From Bacteroidota bacterium (GTDB taxonomy: Bacteria > Bacteroidota > Bacteroidia > Cytophagales > Cyclobacteriaceae), in assembly GCA_023393375.1 (NCBI GenBank), contig JAEWLI010000102.1:1-64000 (forward strand): a DNA stretch of 64,000 nucleotides, given 5' to 3'. The position numbers were made by a program, and so were the translations under genes. Of this stretch, positions 43,359-52,794 are shown one piece after another. Numbering within the stretch: the stretch's first letter is position 1; the number at the start of each line of letters is the position of its first letter. The notes under the pieces were generated by a model. That model was not told the origin of the DNA. It did no database searches and saw nothing but the letters and a program-made list of their open reading frames with translations.

Positions 43359-44429
43359 TTAGTAAGGTTCCTGCTGTGACAAACAATGAAAACTACCCAG
43401 TCCCCAAATGATCTCACGGGAATCTATACCTACAATTTTTCTATCATTAAAGAATAGGCCAATAGTATTAAGGGCGGTTTGATCATACTCACAGTTGAAG
43501 GTGGGAATGATCACACTGTTGTTGGATATATAGAAATTGGCATAAGAAGCAGGCAGCCGTATACCTTCAGAATAAACAGGCTGAGGCATTGGAATCTCAA
43601 CTACATTCAATTGTTTGCCATTCAAAAGCCTGGTACGGTTGAGTTGCCGAATGTTTTCTTTTAAAATATAATAGTTGTCATCTGCTTTATCATTTTCATA
43701 AATGGTAATTACAGTATCCTCATTAACAAATCGGGTGAGGTCATCAATATGACCGTCAGTATCGTCGCCAGCAATGCCATCACGTAACCAGATGATTTCA
43801 TCCACTCCGTAATACTCAACCAGATACACCTCGATTTCTTTCTTTGATAAATGCGGATTTCTATTTCTGTTTAATAAGCAGGATTCTGTGGTGATAACAG
43901 CCCCTTTCCCATTAAACTCCACCGATCCTCCTTCCATAACTATTCCCGGTGAATAAACAGGTATTTCCAAAGCTTTCCCAATTTTTATGGGAATTTCATT
44001 ATCCAAATGGAAAGGAGGGTATTTTCCACCCCAGGCATTGTACTCCCAATTTACGATTATTTTTCTGTGTTCTGCTTGTTCGTTGATGAGAAAAGCAGGA
44101 CCATGGTCACGACACCATGAATCATTGGTAGGATGTATAAAGAACTGTATATTATCCATTGAAATTTCGTACTCATCTAACCATCGTTTTATCTGGTCCA
44201 TCATCTTTTGATCGGCAACATTGATCCTCACCAATTCACCATTTGCAATTTCTTTGATAAATTGCAGATAACCTGGCAATACCAGGTTGAGCCTTTCTTG
44301 AGGCCAGGTTTCTTCATTATGTGGCCATGACAACCATGTGGCTACATGTTTTTCCCATTCTGCAGGAAAACGAAATCCTAATTTTTTAGGAGTCATCATT
44401 GGTGCTTTCACTTGATCCAGTTTTTTCAC
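43359..44429 (-). CDS. aguA: Agmatine deiminase (PAD family)
   Basis: 356 residues. The porphyromonas-type peptidyl-arginine deiminase fold shows WLSWPHNEETWP, WCRDHGPAFLIN (catalytic Asp and His), MEGGSVEFNGKGAVITTESCLLN, GDDTDGHIDDLTRF and the nucleophile Cys349 in GLGSFHCLS. It hydrolyses agmatine to N-carbamoylputrescine and ammonia in putrescine synthesis. The N-carbamoylputrescine hydrolase gene is not in the window. Related enzymes act on peptidyl-arginine, but this lacks a signal peptide. Confidence 0.9.
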   Translation of the reverse strand: MKKLDQVKAPMMTPKKLGFRFPAEWEKHVATWLSWPHNEETWPQERLNLVLPGYLQFIKEIANGELVRINVADQKMMDQIKRWLDEYEISMDNIQFFIHPTNDSWCRDHGPAFLINEQAEHRKIIVNWEYNAWGGKYPPFHLDNEIPIKIGKALEIPVYSPGIVMEGGSVEFNGKGAVITTESCLLNRNRNPHLSKKEIEVYLVEYYGVDEIIWLRDGIAGDDTDGHIDDLTRFVNEDTVITIYENDKADDNYYILKENIRQLNRTRLLNGKQLNVVEIPMPQPVYSEGIRLPASYANFYISNNSVIIPTFNCEYDQTALNTIGLFFNDRKIVGIDSREIIWGLGSFHCLSQQEPY

Positions 44430-44520
44430 AAAGTTACAGTTATTAAGGAATGTTCACAGAGGAGGGCCTGTAAGATTTGCTTGATGAATAAATAGATTAA
44501 GAAGAAGGTAAAAATAAAAA

Positions 44521-44982
44521 TTATTGTCTTGTAAGGGTAATGGTAATATCTTCCATTAAGGTTAGTTTTACAAGATTATCTTCTGCCGTAACGATTTGGT
44601 ATGGTAATCCGAAATTATCATCTTCAGCTCTCATATTAATTGTGCGGCCAGAAATTTCATATTGCATTTCATTGTACACAGTATCTGACAAAAATACACA
44701 ACCTTCGTGACCAAAGGCTTCTATCTGAACTTTGCCATTTTCCTTAAATTTGATTTTACCTTTCATGGACAAATTAGCATGTTCCACTTGAATTGGTGAT
44801 GTTTCCATCCATTCCGCTTCCCATGTACCAATGATAAAACCCTTATCGTTTTGAGGAAGGGATTTGATATGACCTTCTTCAGAACTTTTGATTTTCACAT
44901 TTTCACATGAACTCAAAACAATAAAGGAAAAAAAACCAATTATGAATGTTTTAGATGTAACCCTGACAAAATCTTTGCTCAT
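44521..44982 (-). CDS. Hypothetical lipoprotein, lipocalin-like
   Basis: 153 residues. A lipobox LSSC (Cys26) is followed by a small beta-barrel-like domain with the pattern IIGTWEAEWMET...KGKIKFKENGKVQIEAFGHEGC...QYEISGRTINMRA, similar to lipocalin-like domains. Ligand unknown. About 180 bases of AT-rich sequence without a gene separate it from murA. Confidence 0.7.
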   Translation of the reverse strand: MSKDFVRVTSKTFIIGFFSFIVLSSCENVKIKSSEEGHIKSLPQNDKGFIIGTWEAEWMETSPIQVEHANLSMKGKIKFKENGKVQIEAFGHEGCVFLSDTVYNEMQYEISGRTINMRAEDDNFGLPYQIVTAEDNLVKLTLMEDITITLTRQ

Positions 44983-45164
44983 TTGCTTTTAACAATTATT
45001 AACATATTAACGTACGCTGAAACCATTCATTGTTAGCATATGCACAGAAATTTTGATTTTTAGAAAGCAATAGTGCCTTTCTCTTTATAGCTGGATGGTA
45101 AATTTAAAAATGATTTTTTATAAAGCCAATTAATTTTCATTTATAATACTATAAAATAGTTTAT

Positions 45165-46469
45165 TCAGACCCGTTCTATTTCTGCTCCGAGTGCATTTAA
45201 TCTGATATCGATATCCTGGTATCCACGATCAATTTGGTCTATGTTGGAAATTTCACTTATACCTTCAGCTGACATAGCAGCAATTAGTAATGCTACTCCA
45301 GCACGGATGTCAGGTGAACTCATTTTTATTCCTTTGAGTGGGAATTTTTTATCGAGGCCTATTACTGTGGCACGGTGTGGATCACAAAGGATGATCTGAG
45401 CACCCATATCGATTAATTTGTCCACAAAAAATAACCTGCTTTCAAACATCTTCTGATGGATCAGTACCGTGCCTTTAGCTTGTGTAGCTACTACTAATAT
45501 TATGCTTAATAAATCAGGGGTAAATCCAGGCCATATAGCATCAGAAACAGCAAGAATAGACCCATCTAAAAATGTGTCAATCTCATATGATTGCTGACTG
45601 GGTATATAAATGTCATCATTTCTGATTTCCATTTTTATTCCCAATCGTCGAAAGACGTCCGGGATCATACCTAACTGATCGACCCTTACATTTTTTATGG
45701 TGATTTCCGATTGGGTCATTGCAGCCATACCAATAAAACTACCGACTTCAATCATGTCAGGAAGCAAGGTATGATCGGTTCCTGAGAGATTTTCTACTCC
45801 TTCAATCGAAAGCAGGTTTGAACCAATACCGGAAATTTTCGCTCCCATTTGGTTTAACATCCTGCACAGCTGCTGAATATAGGGTTCACATGCTGCATTA
45901 TAGATGGTAGTTACTCCTTTGGCTTTTACAGCTGCCATAATGATATTGGCTGTTCCTGTTACCGAGGCTTCATCTAAAAGCATATATGCCCCAGTCAGAG
46001 TAGTGGCATCTATGTGAAAAAGATTGGTTTTATCTTCATAAAAAAACCGGGCCCCTAATTTTTGAAAACCCATAAAGTGTGTATCCAACCTTCTGCGACC
46101 GATTTTATCCCCACCAGGACGAAAGATTTTTGCTTTTCCAAATCTGGCCAATAACGGGCCAATTATCATAATTGACCCCCTTAATGTACCTGCCTTTTGT
46201 CGAAATTCTTCTGATTCCAGATAATCAATGTGCACATCCACTGCAGAAAACCGGTAAACCCCCTCTTCGAGTTGATCTACTTCAACACCCATGGCCTTCA
46301 TTAGATCGATCAAGGCATTTACATCACGGATATTGGGAATATTGCGGATCACTACCTGCTCATCTGTAAGCAAAGCAGCACAAATCACCTGCAGTGCTTC
46401 ATTTTTTGCACCTTGTGGAATCAGATCGCCCCGCAGGCGTTTACCTCCGACAATCCTGAATGAACCCAT
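45165..46469 (-). CDS. murA: UDP-GlcNAc 1-carboxyvinyltransferase with Asp in the fosfomycin site
   Basis: 434 residues. EPSP-synthase-type fold: N-terminal QGAKNEALQVICAALLTDE and RGSIMIIGPLLARFGKAKIF. The active-site loop reads RPGGDKIGRRRLDTH, with Asp121 where E. coli has Cys115. The enzyme transfers enolpyruvate from PEP to UDP-GlcNAc, the first step of peptidoglycan synthesis in the cytoplasm. The Cys-to-Asp form is active but not alkylated by fosfomycin. The DUF4290 gene ends one base upstream of its ATG. Confidence 0.95.
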   Translation of the reverse strand: MGSFRIVGGKRLRGDLIPQGAKNEALQVICAALLTDEQVVIRNIPNIRDVNALIDLMKAMGVEVDQLEEGVYRFSAVDVHIDYLESEEFRQKAGTLRGSIMIIGPLLARFGKAKIFRPGGDKIGRRRLDTHFMGFQKLGARFFYEDKTNLFHIDATTLTGAYMLLDEASVTGTANIIMAAVKAKGVTTIYNAACEPYIQQLCRMLNQMGAKISGIGSNLLSIEGVENLSGTDHTLLPDMIEVGSFIGMAAMTQSEITIKNVRVDQLGMIPDVFRRLGIKMEIRNDDIYIPSQQSYEIDTFLDGSILAVSDAIWPGFTPDLLSIILVVATQAKGTVLIHQKMFESRLFFVDKLIDMGAQIILCDPHRATVIGLDKKFPLKGIKMSSPDIRAGVALLIAAMSAEGISEISNIDQIDRGYQDIDIRLNALGAEIERV

Positions 46470-47123
46470 TTAGTTTTTTCTTCTGGGACCACCACTCTTA
46501 CTGCCATTGTATGGCCTTTTCTGTTGATGAGGTTGTGGTTTATTCCTTGGTCTTTCTTTTTGAGAGGAATCGAAGAGATGATTTGCCCTAACTTTATCGA
46601 TATCTACTGTAAGTCGCCCGCCAGAAAGCTCACTGATATTTTCGGCAATTACTGAATCGTCTACATTTTCTTTGTTCCATGTGCTGTAGAAGCTTTTCAT
46701 CAATTTACCAATAAAAAGGGTAATGTTTTCCTTTTCCTCTTCATTATCAGACTCTACTGCTTTTTTTATCATTAACAGTATGTTCTGACCATAATGCTTA
46801 TACTTGATTCTATTAAGGTTGTATTTTAACCTCATGGGTTTTTTATACAAAGTATCTAAAGCAGGTTTTGGGAATGGGCCGTCTACATCTAGTTTGAAAT
46901 CGGACATGATATACAGATCGTCCCATAGTTTTTGAGAATTTTCCCCGGGCAGGGTTTCTTTAATTGATGGATTGATTTGTTTCATCAATTCTATGGTAAC
47001 ATATGCATATTTGGTGCGGGTTTCTTTGTCGGGTATGGTATTTAAATAGCCGACAATTTTCTGAATATTTCTACCATATTCTTTTAAGACCAATGGAGGT
47101 CTTTTAACAGTTATTTCACTCAT
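46470..47123 (-). CDS. DUF4290 protein
   Basis: 217 residues. Matches DUF4290: PLVLKEYGRNIQKIVGYLNTIPDKETRTKYAYVTIELMKQINP and the FKLDVDGPFPKPALDTL segment. The C-terminal tail is basic and Gln/Pro-rich (PRNKPQPHQQKRPYNG), suggesting nucleic-acid contact. It directly precedes murA, a linkage conserved in Bacteroidota. Function unknown. Confidence 0.88.
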   Translation of the reverse strand: MSEITVKRPPLVLKEYGRNIQKIVGYLNTIPDKETRTKYAYVTIELMKQINPSIKETLPGENSQKLWDDLYIMSDFKLDVDGPFPKPALDTLYKKPMRLKYNLNRIKYKHYGQNILLMIKKAVESDNEEEKENITLFIGKLMKSFYSTWNKENVDDSVIAENISELSGGRLTVDIDKVRANHLFDSSQKERPRNKPQPHQQKRPYNGSKSGGPRRKN

Positions 47124-47305
47124 TTTAATATTAATATAATTATTTTTTTTATTTTCTATAAAAATTTACGAGCAGGAAAAATATAACCATAAAATCAGGT
47201 TGATAGTTTAACGCAGGTTTGCAAAAGTCATTGCTCTTTTTTAATTATGATTTTGGTTATGGGTTTAAATATCGCCTAAGCAAGGGACAAACAGCGTATA
47301 TATTC

Positions 47306-49558
47306 TCAGTTTAATATTCTTAATTTGGCAAAAGTAAGCAATAAAGTTTTCTCTCCAAAATTATCAAAATTTACCATAGCTTTTCTATTGGCACCATCAA
47401 GATCCATTTTAACCACAACACCGAAGCCAAATTTAGGATGCTCTACTTTCATACCGGCAGTTAACTGTGATGTGTCACTAGCTTCGAAATCAGCTGAAGG
47501 CGCATGAGGTTTTTGAACTACGGGTTTCATGGCTGCTTTTTGAAACAGATTTCGTGGGTATGAAATATCCATTTGTGAGGATGATGGTTTGGGTGGGCTT
47601 GCCCACTTTTTGTTCATTTTGATGAATGAGGAGTCAATCTCTTCTAAAAACCGACTTGGTTCACACGTTTTTAAACGACCAAACCTGTAACGGGTATCCG
47701 CATAAGTCAGGAATAGTTTTTCCTGTGCCCTGGTTATCGCCACATAAAAAAGCCGGCGTTCTTCTTCCAAATCAGCCCTACTGGTGAGCATCATTTGGCT
47801 TGGAAATAAATCCTCTTCCATTCCCACCACGTAAACATGCCGAAATTCAAGGCCTTTTGCCATGTGAATGGTCATTAGGGTAACCTTTTCCTCATCTTCA
47901 TCATCTTTCTTTTCGGAGTCTACCCCTGTCATAAGAGAAATTTCCTGCAAGAAAGCAGATAAACTTTTATCTTCTACGTCTTCTGAATCCACAAATTCTT
48001 TGATGGCATTCAGCAATTCCTGAACGTTCTCATACCGGTTAAGACTTTCGACTGTTTTTTCGTCATAGAGCTCCTTAAGCAAACCCGAACGCTTGGCTAT
48101 TTCGTTGGCAGCTTCAAAAGCATCCTTTTTCTCCACATCCAATTGGCAGCTTTTGATCAGGTTTACAAAATCATGTATTGCATTGGCAGCTCTGCCTCCA
48201 ACAAATAAGTGGGCATTGTTTATGGCTTCCCAAATGGAAATGTTTTTCTCATCAGCCCCAACAATGACCTTATCAATTGACGAATCCCCAATCCCCCGTT
48301 TAGGTAAATTGATAATACGTCGCAATGATTGTTCATCATTGGTATTGATGGTATATTTCAAATAAGCCAGAAGGTCTTTAATTTCTTTTCTTTGGTAGAA
48401 GGAAAGACCACCCACGATTTTATATTTTATATTCATCCGCCTCAAGGCATCTTCCATTGACCGTGACTGGCTGTTGGTTCTGTATAAAATAGCTACTTCG
48501 CTGTTGCGAACCATTCTGTTCACTTTTTCTTCAAATATGGAGGAGGCGACCAATTTCCCTTCTTCACCATCCGAATTGGCCTTGATCAGTTCTACCAGTT
48601 CCCCTTGTGCATTGGATGTCCATACATTCTTACGAAGCTGAGCTGTATTTTTAAGGATAACAGAATTGGCAGCATTGACAATGGTTTGGGTAGATCGATA
48701 ATTCTGCTCCAGTTTGATGACCCTCAGGTCTGGAAAATGTTTTTCAAAGTTGAGGATGTTTTGAATATTAGCTCCACGGAAAGCATAAATACTCTGGGCA
48801 TCATCGCCCACCACACAAATATTTTCCCTCACACTAGACAACATTTTCACAATCAGGTACTGAACAATGTTGGTATCCTGAAACTCATCTACCAGCACGT
48901 AATGAAACCGTTGTTGATATTTATTGAGTACGTCTGTGTGATTTTTAAAGAGCAGATAAGTGTTAAAAAGAAGGTCATCAAAATCCATTGCATTAGCTTT
49001 GAAGCACCTTTCAGAATAAATTTTATATATTTTGCCGATATCGGGACGGAGCGATTCCATATCATCGATCTGATAGACCGGATTGCTGTTGTATTCCCTC
49101 CAATCCACTAATTTGTTCTTGGCACTTGATATCTTACCAAAAACGATACTTGCTTTATACAACTTATCATCAAGACTAAGTTCTTTTACAATGGCTTTGA
49201 TCAGTGATTTTGAATCGTCGCTGTCATAAATTGTAAAATTATTCGGATATCCAATTCTACCGGCTTCTATGCGTAGTATTTTGGCAAAAACTGAGTGAAA
49301 AGTGCCCATCCACAAGTTCCGGGCTTCCGTACCTACAACAGTTTCGATACGGTGGCGCATTTCCATCGCAGCTTTATTAGTAAAAGTGAGTGAAAGGATA
49401 TTAAAAGGGTCAACATTTTTACTCCGAATTAAATGGGCAATCCGATAAGTCAGCACCCTTGTTTTGCCAGAACCAGCCCCTGCTATGATCATTGTAGGTC
49501 CATCAGTGTTTATTACACCCTCCCGCTGCGGTTCATTTAAACAATCCAAATAATCCAT
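47306..49558 (-). CDS. pcrA: UvrD/PcrA-type superfamily 1A DNA helicase
   Basis: 750 residues. Motifs in order: Q-motif LNEPQREGV, Walker A AGAGSGKTRV (26-35), FTNKAAMEMRHR, LVDEFQDTN, GDDAQSIYAFRGA, LEQNYRST, LMTIHMAKGLEF and VAITRAQEKLFL. The C-terminal Tudor-like segment (VEHPKFGFGVVVKMDLDGANRK) binds RNA polymerase in PcrA. It unwinds DNA 3'-5' in repair and rolling-circle replication. uvrD and pcrA cannot be distinguished. Confidence 0.95.
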   Translation of the reverse strand: MDYLDCLNEPQREGVINTDGPTMIIAGAGSGKTRVLTYRIAHLIRSKNVDPFNILSLTFTNKAAMEMRHRIETVVGTEARNLWMGTFHSVFAKILRIEAGRIGYPNNFTIYDSDDSKSLIKAIVKELSLDDKLYKASIVFGKISSAKNKLVDWREYNSNPVYQIDDMESLRPDIGKIYKIYSERCFKANAMDFDDLLFNTYLLFKNHTDVLNKYQQRFHYVLVDEFQDTNIVQYLIVKMLSSVRENICVVGDDAQSIYAFRGANIQNILNFEKHFPDLRVIKLEQNYRSTQTIVNAANSVILKNTAQLRKNVWTSNAQGELVELIKANSDGEEGKLVASSIFEEKVNRMVRNSEVAILYRTNSQSRSMEDALRRMNIKYKIVGGLSFYQRKEIKDLLAYLKYTINTNDEQSLRRIINLPKRGIGDSSIDKVIVGADEKNISIWEAINNAHLFVGGRAANAIHDFVNLIKSCQLDVEKKDAFEAANEIAKRSGLLKELYDEKTVESLNRYENVQELLNAIKEFVDSEDVEDKSLSAFLQEISLMTGVDSEKKDDEDEEKVTLMTIHMAKGLEFRHVYVVGMEEDLFPSQMMLTSRADLEEERRLFYVAITRAQEKLFLTYADTRYRFGRLKTCEPSRFLEEIDSSFIKMNKKWASPPKPSSSQMDISYPRNLFQKAAMKPVVQKPHAPSADFEASDTSQLTAGMKVEHPKFGFGVVVKMDLDGANRKAMVNFDNFGEKTLLLTFAKLRILN

Positions 49559-49801
49559 GATATGCCTTTGGTCTTTTAATAGAGAATTAGCTGTATTTAT
49601 AATTAGAAGAAAATCAAAATTAATAGAATTCTCTCAAAGATCATTTTATTTTTCATATTGATTTCACTTTCAAATGCCCAATGTCGGTCACAGAATGTTC
49701 ATTAATGTACATATTAGTTGCCGTCTCATATCTGTAAGGCATTCCAATGCAAGGTTTATTTTTTGGCATTAAATTGGAAATAATTAGTTGAACAAAAATT
49801 T

Positions 49802-50500
49802 ATGGAAATGAAGAGTTTTTTAGTAATGTCAGTAATTGTTTTTTTCACTTCATGTGACACTCGGGTTGTGGCCCAGGAATACAATGATATTAGGCAGGTA
49901 AGCCATTTTTCTAAAATTAAAGTTCAACAGGGGATAGATGTATATCTGACCAGGTCGGACAATGAATCTATTAAAATTTCAACCAAAGGATACCATCCAG
50001 AAAATATTATAACTGAGGTTATCGGGAATGAACTTCATATATACCGTGAAGGCAAGTCCTGGAATATGGGATACATTAAAGTATATGTTCATTATACTGA
50101 ATTAACTTCTATTGAAGCATCTGGAGGAAGTGATGTGGTAACGGAGAACCAACTGATAGCTGAAGAATTGTATTTAAAAGCCAGCGGTGGAAGCGATATA
50201 AAAATCGATATCAAAACCAGTTATCTGGAAGGTCATACATCAGGAGGATCCGATCTTCATTTGAAAGGGACTGCTGAAGTGATGAACGTAACCGCAAGTG
50301 GAGGGAGTGACATAAAAGGCAATGATTTGCTGTCGAAAAGAGGAATTATAAAAGTTTCCGGTGGATCAGATGCAGTTGTGTTTGTTTCTGATGAAATTGA
50401 AATCAATGCATCAGGAGGTAGTGATGTGTATGTTTCAGGTAATCCCAGGGTGAAAAATCTTAATAATGACCGGTCGTCAGATGTTTCGATCAGAAAATAA
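49802..50500 (+). CDS. Lipoprotein with GIN (DUF2807) beta-helix domain
   Basis: 232 residues. A lipobox-like FFTSC (Cys18) is followed by the GIN domain. Six turns carry the motif xSGGSD (IEASGGSDVV, LKASGGSDIK, HTSGGSDLH, TASGGSDIK, KVSGGSDAV, NASGGSDVY) at intervals of 16-22 residues, consistent with right-handed beta-helix rungs with a stacked Gly-Gly-Ser-Asp ladder. Probably a surface or periplasmic structural or adhesive protein. Role unknown. Confidence 0.85.
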   Translation: MEMKSFLVMSVIVFFTSCDTRVVAQEYNDIRQVSHFSKIKVQQGIDVYLTRSDNESIKISTKGYHPENIITEVIGNELHIYREGKSWNMGYIKVYVHYTELTSIEASGGSDVVTENQLIAEELYLKASGGSDIKIDIKTSYLEGHTSGGSDLHLKGTAEVMNVTASGGSDIKGNDLLSKRGIIKVSGGSDAVVFVSDEIEINASGGSDVYVSGNPRVKNLNNDRSSDVSIRK

Positions 50501-50652
50501 AAGTGTATTGCAGCCGAAATCCTGTTTATAGAAGTTGATATCCAATTTAATAAAATTGCAAATAGCCATTTTTTAAAAATAACAAAAGCATATAAATTTT
50601 AGTTGAAATATCCTCATAATTATTATTAATGTTTAGTTTAAACTCAGCAGTT

Positions 50653-51036
50653 ATGGAAAAACAAGATATTCAGCGGGTTATAGAAAATTATATTCAGGCA
50701 TATAATACCTTTGATGTAGATGGGATGCTTGCCAATATGGATGAAAAAGTAATCTTTAAAAATTTATCTAATGGAGAGACTACTTTAACTACTGCGGGTA
50801 TTGATGGTTTCAAGAAACAGGCTCTTCAGGCAAAACCATTATTTAAGGAGCGGAAACAAACAATCACACACATGACTATTGATCATGATCAAGCAGAGGT
50901 AATTATTGAATTCAAAGCTGTTTTGGCTTCAGATTTTCCCAATGGATCAAAAGCAGGAGATAAATTATCTTTCAAAGGCAAATCTCTTTTCGAATTCCGG
51001 AATGGAAAAATCATATCACTTACAGATATTAGCTAA
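50653..51036 (+). CDS. SnoaL/NTF2-like protein
   Basis: 127 residues from the ATG at 50653 (MEKQDIQRVIENYIQAYNTFD); an ATG at 50629 would add eight residues. The NTF2-like alpha+beta cone is seen in the helix YIQAYNTFDVDGMLANMDEKV and the strands KVIFKN, TIDHDQAEVIIEFKAVL and GKSLFEFRNGKIISLTDIS. Many members bind small ligands; no catalytic residues can be assigned. Convergent with rnfA. Confidence 0.75.
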   Translation: MEKQDIQRVIENYIQAYNTFDVDGMLANMDEKVIFKNLSNGETTLTTAGIDGFKKQALQAKPLFKERKQTITHMTIDHDQAEVIIEFKAVLASDFPNGSKAGDKLSFKGKSLFEFRNGKIISLTDIS

Positions 51037-51045
51037 AATTTAATA

Positions 51046-51618
51046 CTATACAATACCTGTAAATCCCATAAAAGCCAATGAGAGCAATCCGGCCACCAGA
51101 AGGGCTGCCGGCATACCTTTCATTCCTTCGGGAAGATCCATCAATTCGAGTTGTTCACGGATACCTGCGAAAACGATCAAAGCCAGACTGAATCCTATGG
51201 CATGAGATATGGCAAAGACCACTCCACCCATTAAGGTCAGTTCCTTAGCAAAGACAAGCAATGCCACACCCAGTATCGCGCAATTTGTTGTAATAAGCGG
51301 AAGGAATACCCCTAATGCCTGATATAATGCTGGGCTGACCTTTTTTAAAACGATCTCCACAATTTGCACAAGCGAGGCAATTACCAGAATGAATGCAATG
51401 GTTTGAAGATACTCCAATTCTAAAGGTACTAAAACAAATTGTTGGATCAGATAAGTTGCTGTGGTAGCTATGGTCATTACAAATAATACCGCTCCTCCCA
51501 TGCCTACGGATGTAGAAATTCTACTGGATACACCTAAGAATGGACATACTCCCAGGAATTGTGTCAGTACGATATTGTTTACAAATATGGCTGAAATGAC
51601 AATGATAAAATATTCCAT
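51046..51618 (-). CDS. rnfA: Rnf complex membrane subunit RnfA
   Basis: 190 residues with six membrane helices (FIIVISAIFVNNIVLTQFLGVCPFLGVS at the start). RnfA and RnfE form a pseudo-symmetric pair that shares a [2Fe-2S] cluster between the membrane halves; the conserved Cys lies in GVCPFLG. Last gene of the operon. Confidence 0.95.
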   Translation of the reverse strand: MEYFIIVISAIFVNNIVLTQFLGVCPFLGVSSRISTSVGMGGAVLFVMTIATTATYLIQQFVLVPLELEYLQTIAFILVIASLVQIVEIVLKKVSPALYQALGVFLPLITTNCAILGVALLVFAKELTLMGGVVFAISHAIGFSLALIVFAGIREQLELMDLPEGMKGMPAALLVAGLLSLAFMGFTGIV

Positions 51619-51629
51619 GATTGTTAGAA

Positions 51630-52220
51630 TTAAGCTGTCTGTTTTCTTCTCAATTTGTTGATGACGGCTATTAAATAAGCCAATGCAATAAAAGCACCCG
51701 GAGCCAGAATAAACACCAAAATACCGTCTCCTTCAATGAATTTTAAATTGAATATGGCTCCAGCTCCAAGAATTTCTCTTATGCCACCTAATAAAGTCAG
51801 TGCACCGGTAAAACCAACCCCCATCCCTAAACCATCCAATGTGGAGTCTGCCAGATTATTCTTTGAGGCAAATGCCTCAGCTCTTCCTAACACGATACAG
51901 TTTACTACTATCAAGGGAATGAACAGGCCTAATTGCGCATGCAATACAGGCAGATAACCTGCCATGACCAGATCTACTACCGTTACAAATGAGGCAATAA
52001 TGACTATAAATGTGGGAATTCTTACTTTGGCAGGAATCAGATTTTTCACCAGGGCCACAATAATACTTGACATGACCAGTACAAATGTAGTGGCAAGTCC
52101 CATTCCCATGCCGTTGATGGCTGAGGAAGTGACTGCTAATGTTGGGCACATACCCAAAAGCAATACAAATACCGGATTTTCCTTTATTAGTCCCTTTGTG
52201 AAAATTTTATTTTTGCTCAT
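51630..52220 (-). CDS. rnfE: Rnf complex membrane subunit RnfE
   Basis: 196 residues from the ATG at 52220 (MSKNKIFTKGLIKENPVFV), the standard family start. Six membrane helices, with LGMCPTLAVTSSAINGMGMG near the N-terminus supplying the Fe-S Cys. A strong Shine-Dalgarno sequence lies just upstream, within rnfG, and the ATG overlaps the rnfG end by 14 bases. Pairs with RnfA. Confidence 0.95.
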   Translation of the reverse strand: MSKNKIFTKGLIKENPVFVLLLGMCPTLAVTSSAINGMGMGLATTFVLVMSSIIVALVKNLIPAKVRIPTFIVIIASFVTVVDLVMAGYLPVLHAQLGLFIPLIVVNCIVLGRAEAFASKNNLADSTLDGLGMGVGFTGALTLLGGIREILGAGAIFNLKFIEGDGILVFILAPGAFIALAYLIAVINKLRRKQTA

Positions 52221-52794
52221 GTTTTCCTCCTTCCTTGTAGGCTTGATAAGCCCTTTGTGCCGCATCGGTAAATGCACGTGAACTGATAGTAGCGGCGGTA
52301 ATAGCATCTACCTCGCCACCATCCTTTTTAACTTTTAACTGAAAACTTTCAGGATGAACACCCTGAAACTGATCCTTAAATTTAGGATCAGCCATTTTTG
52401 TACCTAAACCTGGTGTTTCTTTGTGTTCTAAAACCTCAATGTTATGAAATGATCCGTCGGTATTAAATCCAACCATAATCCAAACGTTTCCTGTAAATCC
52501 TTTTTTACTATAACTTCTGATGGCAGATCCTACCAACAAACCATTTTTTAAGGCAGGATAAACCTCTAAACTGTCATATCCCTCATCTGAAGGTACTTTA
52601 TACATCTCTTCGATCGGGTTGTTATCAAATTCTGGAAGTACCATTTTCAAGGCATCTGTTTTTTTTGCAAGTTTTGCTTTGGCAATGGGTTCTTTGGTCA
52701 GTTCATAAATATATCCCAATGCTGTAGACGCCACTAATGTTACTATTAGCAATGTCAGCGTCATATTAATTAAAGTTGATTCTTTGTTAGCCAT
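52207..52794 (-). CDS. rnfG: Rnf complex FMN-binding subunit RnfG
   Basis: 195 residues from the ATG at 52794. One membrane helix (about 11-30) anchors a periplasmic flavin domain. The covalent FMN site is in VDAITAATISSRAFTDA (Thr of the TAATISS motif) near residue 170. Carries electrons in the Na+- or H+-pumping ferredoxin:NAD+ chain. The start overlaps the end of rnfD by 8 bases. Confidence 0.95.
   Translation of the reverse strand: MANKESTLINMTLTLLIVTLVASTALGYIYELTKEPIAKAKLAKKTDALKMVLPEFDNNPIEEMYKVPSDEGYDSLEVYPALKNGLLVGSAIRSYSKKGFTGNVWIMVGFNTDGSFHNIEVLEHKETPGLGTKMADPKFKDQFQGVHPESFQLKVKKDGGEVDAITAATISSRAFTDAAQRAYQAYKEGGKHEQK
52221..52232 (-). promoter_or_regulatory. Strong Shine-Dalgarno site for rnfE inside rnfG
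   Basis: The minus strand reads GGAAGGAGGAAAAC immediately before the rnfE ATG. Shine-Dalgarno sequences are uncommon in Bacteroidota, so this one probably serves re-initiation within the operon. Confidence 0.6.

Noticed and set aside
50101..50440. CRISPR-like or satellite DNA repeat
   Set aside because: The repetition is at protein level (SGGSD) with different codons; spacing varies and there are no unique spacers.
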